Source: Leptasterias polaris (lineage: Eukaryota > Echinodermata > Asteroidea > Forcipulatida > Asteriidae). From it: a stretch of 64,000 nucleotides of DNA. Numbering within the stretch: the first letter of the stretch is position 1; each line of letters starts with the position of its first letter. The notes beneath the pieces were generated by a model that saw only the letters and a program-made list of their open reading frames with translations, ran no database searches and was not told where the DNA came from. Shown here piece by piece: positions 58,601-64,000 of the stretch. The DNA lies in the NCBI GenBank assembly GCA_037783415.1, contig JAZGTN010000029.1, positions 248,001-312,000 of the forward strand, written 5' to 3'. The position numbers and the translations under genes were made by a program.

Positions 58601-59503
58601 TGCAGTGCGGAGCTGAGCCGTGGGCTCCGCTCCATAGGTTTGTACAGTGCGGAGCTGATTGACAGGCTCCGCTCCATAGGTTTGTACAGTGCGGAGCTGG
58701 GCCGTGGGCTCCGCTCCATAGGTTTGTACAGTGCGGAGCTGATTGACCGGCTCCGCACAATAGAATTGTGCAGTGCGGAGCTGAGCCGTGGGCTCCGCTC
58801 CATTGGTTTGTGCGGTGCGGAGCTGATTGACAGGCTCCGCACAATGGGGTTGTGCAGTGCGGAGCTGATTGACAAGCTCCGCTCCATAGGGTTGTGTAGT
58901 GCGGAGCTGAGCCGTGGGCTCTGCTCCATTGGTTTGTGCGGTGCGGAGCTGACTCACAGGCTCTCTAATGTTCCCCGCCGAATACCACGGGGAGGAGAAG
59001 GTCGGTTCCGTGTGGGACCGCCTCAACACCTCCCTGGTCTCTGGGTCATGCTGCGGAGAGGCACAGAACTGCTTCCTCGGAACCCGCTCCGATCCTTCCC
59101 CCCTCACGTCGGTGCTCTGTGGAGAGAGCCGGAACGATTCCGTGAGGGATCGCCCCGACCCCTCCGGCCCCCTTGTGTCGGTGCTCTGTTGAGAGAGCCG
59201 GAACGATTCCGTGAGGGATCGCCCCGACCCCTCCGCCCACTCCGTGCCGGTACGCTGCGGAGAGAGCCGGAACGATTCCGTGTGGAACCGCTCCGACACC
59301 CCCGCGCCCACCTGACCCGAAGCGGACGTGACTCTCCTGTCCTTAAGAACCCGTGGCTGATCCCCCTCATCACAACTGTTACTCCCACCGGCTTCTCCCA
59401 GCCCTAGGACTGATGATATCTCATCTACTGTAAACCAAAATGGCCCATTCATTGTCTGAGTCTGGCTCGGCGTGTCCTCAGCATGTGCCGAGTCTGACGC
59501 CAT
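54449..59503 (-). CDS. Giant Gag-type ORF of the LTR retroelement
   Basis: The frame is open from inside the 5' LTR; the first sensible ATG is at 59503, giving 1684 residues ending in the 3' LTR. Order: residues 1-180, an acidic/serine-rich start with three imperfect copies of GTEW...GRSLTESFRLSPQ; 180-888, about 50 tandem 14-mers of the kind AEPVNQLRTVQTYG; 941-1128, a Gag core (FDGGSSWSDYLVHFESVA...ALFLASHMKGPAQEAL); about 1151-1166, CCHC knuckle CFGCHEFGHIRRDC (CX2CX4HX4C); about 1300-1360, two C2HC fingers (CRQCGKYF...HLKTSC and CPFGCGRDF...HLRYC); then a Pro/Arg/Glu-rich tail. There are no pol domains. Usual Gags are 300-600 residues, so the repeat block accounts for most of the excess. 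The final 100 codons may not be translated, since an acceptor-like site occurs at 54603. Confidence 0.85.
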   Translation of the reverse strand: MASDSAHAEDTPSQTQTMNGPFWFTVDEISSVLGLGEAGGSNSCDEGDQPRVLKDRRVTSASGQVGAGVSERFHTESFRLSPQRTGTEWAEGSGRSLTESFRLSQQSTDTRGPEGSGRSLTESFRLSPQSTDVRGEGSERVPRKQFCASPQHDPETREVLRRSHTEPTFSSPWYSAGNIREPVSQLRTAQTNGAEPTAQLRTTQPYGAELVNQLRTAQPHCAEPVNQLRTAQTNGAEPTAQLRTAQFYCAEPVNQLRTVQTYGAEPTAQLRTVQTYGAEPVNQLRTVQTYGAEPTAQLRTAQTYGAEPTAQLRTVQTYGAEPVNQLRTVQTYGAEPTAQLRTAQFYCAEPVNQLRTVQTYGAEPTAQLRTVQTYGAEPVNQLRTVQTYGAEPTAQLRTAQTYGAEPTAQLRTVQTYGAEPVNQLRTVQTYGAEPTAQLRTAQTYGAEPVNQLRTVQTYGAEPTAQLRTVQTYGAEPVNQLRTVQTYGAEPTAQLRTAQPYCAEPVNQLRTTQPYCAEPVNQLRTAQTNGAEPTAQLRTAQPYCAEPVNQLRTTQPYCAEPVNQLRTAQTNGAEPTAQLRTAQPYCAEPVNQLRTTQPYCAEPVNQLRTAQTNGAEPTAQLRTAQFYCAEPVNQLRTTQPYGAELVNQLRTAQTNGAEPTAQLRTAQFYCAEPVNQLRTTQPYGAELVNQLRTVQTNGAEPTAQLRTTQPYGAELVNQLRTAQPHCAEPVNQLRTAQTNGAEPTAQLRTTQPYGAELVNQLRTVQTNGAEPTAQLRTTQPYGAELVNQLRTAQPYGAEPTAQLRTVQTYGAELVMNQLRTAQPYGAEPMAQLRTVQTYGVEPVNQLRTVQTYGAEPVSQLRTAQVNGAELVSQLRTAQVYGAEPTAQLCTTLPKRVDHGVEAKYATTTSPQHAGLVDAPPVTTAAGGVVPSAEREESGPPSGSRRPMMLPNKFDGGSSWSDYLVHFESVATVNQWGEAEKALFLASHMKGPAQEALADMEPAARKEYPRILEYFEKRFGVTAQIPLHRAQLSMRHRGSGESISSLGQSIRRLVAKSYPKLSVRAREDLAVEDFRNALGDEQLQCYVFSRAATTLTEAITLATEMEAFLESQEQNKRIRQEAKYVRSVAQQQPGANGVNTGAPHRVFDRPMVECFGCHEFGHIRRDCPLKKRRFYNKRQVPNEPKSTQQSTGGGPSHQRRQYDRHVTGARYGPGRPVWYNRLKPYLGEATTSSRTGERGSVQKEKGAGRTSNGGGGQPRPAAGEPDTIPSRTTRCRRRVIKPSRYCPPVTNTDLFSVSLPPRMEGAECRQCGKYFNRTGNLKRHLKTSCPVTHPFRPFTCPFGCGRDFYRDDMRQRHLRYCLLKPGFVATALVEDKLEVHASDTEMEVDGMEQGRVGDRSEPPSDASKPQPEDAHRRPPSRERRQATQERPSAAPGTQTPPAPGRRESKKRERAPPPPVLDREAPHGDQTHTEKSPSPGSHRKQGPLEPSGHRWTGRQRGMSHQRDEASQTGKEAPTCPPPPLPLGLGLRNRIPAGACITMPDGSEWTLPVDGTLVAHQSFQDAAVQSEPHHHRRDASTPLCEHLRNEWRMEHTGVGTDGDPATATARDARTLGQTCQPLFFCCCSFLFCLSFLYRLRVPTGTGVRCLLGDKQCSWRGQCSVGPDRSARGRQHDSVVESADDGRAL
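54533..54546 (-). promoter_or_regulatory. Polypurine tract
   Basis: Directly 5' of the 3' LTR on the minus strand is TTGGAGGGGGCAG, the expected place and composition for the plus-strand primer of reverse transcription. Confidence 0.8.
56840..58962 (-). repeat. 42-bp in-frame minisatellite inside gag, ~50 copies, hairpin-forming
   Basis: The unit on the plus strand is ctccgctccataggtttgta then cagtgcggagctgattgaca gg. Two sub-types alternate, coding AEPVNQLRT... and AEPTAQLRT..., so the true period is often 84 bp. Every unit holds GCGGAGC and GCTCCGC about 10 nt apart, which can pair into a 7-bp stem on RNA or single-stranded DNA. One unit near 57062 has a 3-bp insertion and keeps the frame. 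Length changes in multiples of 42 leave the frame intact. Other frames are also open through the array and should not be called as genes. Confidence 0.95.
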
Positions 59504-59582
59504 ACTACCCAACACACGTGAAAACCCCCACAGAGAAAACAATCTTTTTACCTGATTCCAGTGTCTTGATAGTGCCCTGCCG

Positions 59583-59599
59583 TCCCGTCGCTGCCACCA
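59583..59599 (-). promoter_or_regulatory. Primer binding site, tRNA-Leu-like
   Basis: One base after the 5' LTR the minus strand reads TGGTGGCAGCGACGGGA. From memory, the 3' end of animal tRNA-Leu(AAG/UAG) is ...CCACCGCTGCCA plus CCA, whose complement begins TGGTGGCAGCGGTGG. The first 11 bases match and the next few diverge, so the primer is probably a Leu or related tRNA. Confidence 0.7.
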
Positions 59600-59600
59600 A

Positions 59601-59960
59601 TGTAACAAGAATTTGTCCACAGATTCTTCTCAGCAGAACACAACAAAAACACACAGCAGGATACAGTTTTCTCGGTCAATTCTTTACTGGTTTATTCAAC
59701 ACGTCTCTACTCCAAGACTCACATGACAAGAAGAACGTTTAGGCTACGTCTTCCCAACGAGACGGGTGTCCCAGCCGTTCAGCGAGGGGCCCGCTGCGAC
59801 ACAGCTCTAACAACGGTGCCGTGTCACAGCGCCCTCCAGGAGGCCGCTCGGTAACACGGCTCCCACCGGGCCCGTGTCACAGCGCCCTCCCATCATCGGC
59901 CGACTCCACCACGGAGTCGTGCTGGCGCCCTCTTGCTGAACGGTCTGGGCCAACGCTACA
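59601..59960 (-). repeat. 5' LTR
   Basis: Same 360 bp as the other LTR with no difference noticed. AATAAA lies at 59691-59696. As the 5' LTR on the minus strand it should carry the promoter; no TATA box is obvious in its GC-rich U3-like first half. Confidence 0.95.
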
Positions 59961-61603
59961 ATACTGTGTTAAGAAAAAACCTTTTATTCATGAACTGTAC
60001 ATTTGATTATGATCGTTCATATCCCCAGATTATGTACTAATCATATCAGGGTCATAACACACACAGTTATTTGGATATGAAGACAAATATGATGACATGA
60101 ATATGCCCCATTTATCTGAATGGATGGGGTAACTGGGACAGCAAAATGGGGTAAGTGGGACACTGACAATTAATGTAATTAAACCAAACAGTTTAATGTA
60201 TTGTCTCAGTAAACATATTAACCCCGCAATATAGGCCTTAGAACAAGCATACAGTTCACATTATTTGCACACAAAGTCTCTCAGTTCAGTTGTACGACCG
60301 AATAGGTCGGTGCAAGCATGAATTTGATATAAAAGCATAACTTGATCAATAACCCAAACACAAAGCACAATTTGATCAATAACCCAAACACAAAGGGCAA
60401 AGACCATATGAATACACGTTCAAATTGTCTGTCCCACTTACCCCACTAAGTGGGACATGTTACAATTATGGGATTTTCTTTAAAATTGGGGCAATAAAAC
60501 TATTTACAAGGAAGGATAATGGGAAATAACTATAACTAGAACCATACTCTACAATTTTATATTTATATTAGAAAAAGAAAAGAATTGACAACAATTTGAA
60601 AAGTCCAATGCAAGTGCATAGTAAAAAATATCAAAATGGCTGCCATTCCATCGCAATCCTCAAAATGAGTCCGACAAACTTCTATGTTTTCCCCATCCTA
60701 ATCTCACATATAAAAGTTGTATTGCACTGTAACATGTATTTTGAATATCAGTTGACAGAATAAGCTTGATTGCACGGTCATGACAGTAGGAATGGAAATG
60801 GTTTAATTGCTCAACTGCATGACAACTATAACGTTTTACAACACACATATTCCATAACAACACATGTCAAAAGTTGAAACAAAGCCAAACATGTTCTGCA
60901 TGCCCACAACACATAATTCGGGAAAAAGAATTGAAAGGCCTCATAACATAAACAATGATCATGTATGCTATTCCCACAGTAGTGCAACCATTCACTTGAA
61001 ATGTCGACTAAATTCCTCTTTTTCGTCCAAAAAAGCACTCAGTCATTAGCCTCTTTTGTTCATGTAAAACAATAGTTAAGTAATTTGGTGGTTGGGTTCG
61101 ATGACACGTACAATGGGCGGAGAAAACCTCGTTTTTTGTCATCAAAACATTCGCGAAAATGATTCAAACTTGCCACGTTGATCAATTGTGTTTGTTTGCA
61201 CTCAAAAAAATTCCTTACTCAAGTAAAGAGGGAATCCCATAGGAAAATACATGGGAAAAACTTAGACTTGTCCCGGTTACCCCAGTGTCCCACTTACCCC
61301 ATTTTACACCGAAAAAGCACACCGAAAAAAACTGGCAACCATTTTGAAAAAATAATAGCCCGGCTGGTTGTCTTGGAAATTAAGTCGGGCGGCCATTAAT
61401 GAAAAAAAAAATAATAATAAATAAAGGCCCTCCTCCTTCCTTTTTTCAAAAAGGCAGGACGCTAAACATGTATTTTTCTTTTTCTTTTTGGGGGCTTAAA
61501 TACGAGTAGGGCTTCTGCATAAAATCCTTTTCATAAAACCAATACTACTGTGTCAGGCATAAACAGTTATCCTGTCCATACTTGTCTCTTTATTTCCAAA
61601 GTC

Positions 61604-61713
61604 AGGCCGTGTCTGAATAGGCGGCTACGGCTGTATCGCCGCGTCATCATGCGTTGTAGGTTAATAGCAACAGCCGTAGCCGTAGCTCTAGCCGCCAATT
61701 CGGGCACGGCCCA
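61604..61713. mobile_element. Palindromic MITE (gtgtccgaa family)
   Basis: It starts ggccgtgtctgaataggcgg and ends gccgccaattcgggcacggc; the inner arms ctacggctgta / agccgtagccgtag pair. It is the shortest of the four copies seen. Confidence 0.8.
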
Positions 61714-62776
61714 ATAGAGGCACTAAGCGGACTTAAGGCAGAGGAACGGGATTCGTTTCTGACGAATATTGCCGCCATACACCGCCGATTGTAAACTTGT
61801 CTCGTCAGAGTACACACAATTCCCTAAACAAATCACAAAGTTCGGACATGACAGAGATTGGTAGTGATCTTGACCTTATTATAATAATACCAATTTTACA
61901 ATTTCAACAAACAACTTATAGGTAAAACAAAGGTACAGCTAGACCCCTTGCGGGACGCACCTCCGCAAAATGCGCGTTCACCATTTCCACAATTTGGGGG
62001 GGGGGGGGGGGGGCAATTATTATTAGGGCCAAGTTCGCGCAAGAACTATCGTTAACCATAGTTCGACAACGTTAGCCGAACTCTGCCTAGTCGACGATGG
62101 TGGGACTATCTGTCTCATGCGGGAAGGAAAGGGGAGCCTCCGGAAAGCGCTTTTCCCCTCTTTTTTAATTACTGACAAATGTTTGGGCCAATTCCGCTGA
62201 TACTTCATGTAATCCTCAATGAAACCCTCTAGTTTGACATTCTAAAATCACCTTTAATATTCAGTTCAATACAGATCAGGCCTATTGTGGGATAGCTTGG
62301 GCTCCAGCCGAAGCTGGTTCATTTGTGTACAACAAGCCCATTGGGTTGTGCGCACAGATCTAATCCCTTTGGGTTTCACCACTGCCAGGCTAGGCAAAGT
62401 CATCCTAGTGACGTGTTGTAAAAAACAACTGTCTCCAGACAGACTGGTGCTGTAACTACTGTTTTATGTCCGTGTTTCAAAGCGACTGTTTTATGTACTG
62501 CTGACAGTGACAGTGTATGGCAGTTACTGAACAGAAAGAAGTCATAGTACATTATAAGAAAATACTTATGCTGTGTTGATAGGTGTGTTCAGGGGACCTC
62601 CATTCATCTATGTAGACCATTAGAAAAAGGACTGTGTCCACCAGACAGTGTTATTATATAACGCGTAATAGAAACCGCCTTCCGGGAGCTCCACTTATGC
62701 TGCATGTGTAAATTGTGGGGGGGGGGGGGGGGGGTGCTGCTCGCAGGGTTAAATCACAAAAAGATAAAACACTTAC

Positions 62777-62960
62777 TTCTCGCTTCAGTGCTGTCCCCGT
62801 GTATGCTCTTACTCGCTCAATAGCACTCAGATTTACTCTGGAAAATGATGGAAAACTCTCTAGCTTAGGAAAACAGCCCAAAACAACAGCTATTGGCAAG
62901 TTCGCGTGCCTACGTAATTTGCACGCCCAAACTGCGCACAAACTGGAACATAAACATATG
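62777..62960 (-). other. Candidate first (5' UTR) exon, possibly of the FMO gene
   Basis: A minus-strand donor GCGAGAA|GTAAGTG is at 62776. The FMO start codon sits right behind an acceptor at 53902, so an upstream leader exon is needed, and this is the best donor I noticed on that strand upstream of the nested transposons. If right, the transposons occupy a 9-kb first intron. No protein evidence is possible for a UTR exon. Confidence 0.3.
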
Positions 62961-63121
62961 GTTAGGCGCAAAACCGCCCAACTAAACTATAACTTGCGCA
63001 CAATCAAAATTCAAGCGTCGACCAAGCGACCAATTCAAGCGTCATCACGTTTTGGGATCAAATTCCGATCATGGCACTTGTGTCAGCTGAATATATTTTG
63101 AATAAAAGCTGCGCTATATAA

Positions 63122-63152
<31 letters not shown>

Positions 63153-64000
63153 TATCCATGGGTAAATTTTTATGGGTACCTGTTAATAATGGCACAGACG
63201 TTCTTGTGATTGATTTAGCTTGGTGCTCATTCAATAACACTATTGGTGCAACTACGAGAAAGTTCGGGTGGGTGAATAGTCGACTAGACTGTATATAGTC
63301 AATCTATTACTTTGGTACAAGAGGAAAACATTGAGGGGGGTTAATTTAGCCTCTTTTCCCATATCGGGCAAGGTATATCTTGAAAGGTCTGACCATAGCC
63401 TTGCTCTATGGTCTGACACCGTGGATATTGGAGCATAAGAGTATATACCATGTGACCTGTGACATCACATGTTTACAAAAGAGCCACAGGGCCTGGACTT
63501 CCTGAAGGCACAGTTTGTACGCAGCTCAATGGAAGAAAACAATAAATCTTATGTTTTATGGAGATTGCACTGTCTGATTTCTCAACTTTTGATATGAAGA
63601 AAGGGGGGACATCTCAAAAGCTGTACAGCAGTTGCTTTTGTAACTATTGAATTTATGTGAAAATTATGACACAAAAAAATGTAAATTTTCCCATATGGCC
63701 TGTGTAGTATCTTGCCCGTCAGGAAATGCATTAGGATGTACAAGGTCACAATTTCTGTAAACAAAGGTAACATGGTATATTGGCGCAATGAGACTTAAAC
63801 GATTGTAATTTTGCGCAATATAAGAGTGAATTGTTCACTTGGAATAAAGGTAAAAGTTGGGGTTAGATTCAGGGTCAGGTTTAAAATCTGTTTTAGAGTC
63901 ATGTTTAGGTTTTTAGGCACACTCAAACTCAAAAATAATTAGGGCCTCTCAAAGGTGAAGGGTTTTCTATCTCAAAGTCAGGCCGACTTTTAAGGTCTGG

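Larger units (their letters stand above)
54173..59960 (-). mobile_element. Gag-only LTR retroelement (Ty3/Gypsy-like), minus strand
   Basis: A 5788-bp element runs from LTR (59601-59960) to LTR (54173-54532) on the minus strand. Both LTRs are 360 bp, TG...CA, and identical as far as I can read. A 4-bp duplication ATAC flanks it (54169-54172 and 59961-59964). A PBS follows the 5' LTR and a PPT precedes the 3' LTR. The interior holds a single long ORF with Gag-type features and no protease, reverse transcriptase, RNase H or integrase. It therefore depends on proteins from another element. The Gag core resembles the Retrotrans_gag type of Ty3/Gypsy elements. Identical LTRs mean a recent insertion. 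It is nested in a DNA transposon upstream of the FMO start codon. Confidence 0.93.
54131..61306. mobile_element. TA-flanked TIR DNA element, split by the LTR retroelement
   Basis: A perfect 23-bp inverted repeat bounds the region: 54131-54153 (taaaatggggtaagtgggac + act) and 61284-61306. Subterminal copies of atggggtaa(g/c)tgggaca occur at about 60125 and 60143, and in both orientations at about 60427-60457 and 61267-61306. With the retroelement removed the element is about 1.4 kb and has no transposase ORF, so it is non-autonomous. If the outermost TA is a target duplication it would fit the Tc1/mariner class; this assignment is an inference. Confidence 0.75.
59961..64000. other. Right-hand non-coding region
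   Basis: 59965-61306 is the larger part of the split TIR element. Further right are the palindromic MITE (61604-61713), poly-G runs at about 61986-62012 and 62716-62733, the leader-exon candidate (62777-62960), and a SINE-like tail with gctgcgctatataaat then (att)n at about 63040-63152. 63160-64000 shows nothing I can name. Confidence 0.55.

Noticed and set aside
56873..59407. 844-codon plus-strand ORF and other long frames (695 and 523 codons) through the same region
   Set aside because: They are alternative frames of the 42-bp minisatellite. A unit divisible by three with few stop triplets stays open in several frames; only the minus-strand Gag frame continues into recognisable domains on both sides.

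Overview
The window is intron-rich, AT-rich animal nuclear DNA with vertebrate-like gene families but many lineage-specific transposons and tRNA-derived SINEs. The proteins (DDA1, ABHD8, MRPL34, maspardin, an FMO) and the repeat style suggest a non-vertebrate deuterostome, most likely an echinoderm such as a sea star; the species call is an inference. Most coding sequence is on the minus strand, in short exons that I joined by reading GT/AG sites and checking phase.

Layout: 1-1470 holds no recognisable gene. 1471-7080 is two adjoining satellite arrays (about 60-bp and 54-bp units) that share one palindromic core. 7081-11136 is repeat-rich non-coding DNA. DDA1 (minus, 11137-16097) has five exons, with two terminal-inverted-repeat elements in intron 1. 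16098-24062 holds MITEs, a SINE and the 3' end of a LINE. ABHD8 (minus, 24063-27635, plus a 5' UTR exon near 28.5 kb) lies head to head with MRPL34 (plus, 29306-30075). The DDA1/ABHD8/MRPL34 neighbourhood is also found in human at 19p13.1, so this looks like an old conserved block. 30076-34664 is non-coding. SPG21 (maspardin, minus, 34665-40115) has eight coding exons and a likely 5' UTR exon at about 41.6 kb.

A flavin-containing monooxygenase (minus, coding exons 53266-53901 and 43868-44830) occupies the right half. Its 8.4-kb intron contains exons of two further unnamed genes: a plus-strand RGG-rich/P2X7-C-terminal-type gene fragment and a convergent minus-strand four-exon gene whose first exon looks frameshifted. 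Upstream of the FMO start codon lies a nested insertion: a roughly 1.4-kb element with 23-bp terminal inverted repeats (54131-61306), itself split by a young minus-strand LTR retroelement (54173-59960). The FMO 5' UTR exon may be at about 62.8 kb, beyond both.

The most unusual object is that LTR retroelement. Its two 360-bp LTRs read as identical, with a 4-bp target duplication, a PBS and a PPT, but there is no pol. It carries one very long Gag-type ORF with about 50 copies of a 42-bp (14-residue) unit, each able to form a hairpin, then a Gag core, a CCHC knuckle and two C2HC fingers. A near-ideal 3' splice site sits directly in front of an ATG that begins the finger region, and a 5' splice site sits in the leader, so a spliced second product is plausible.
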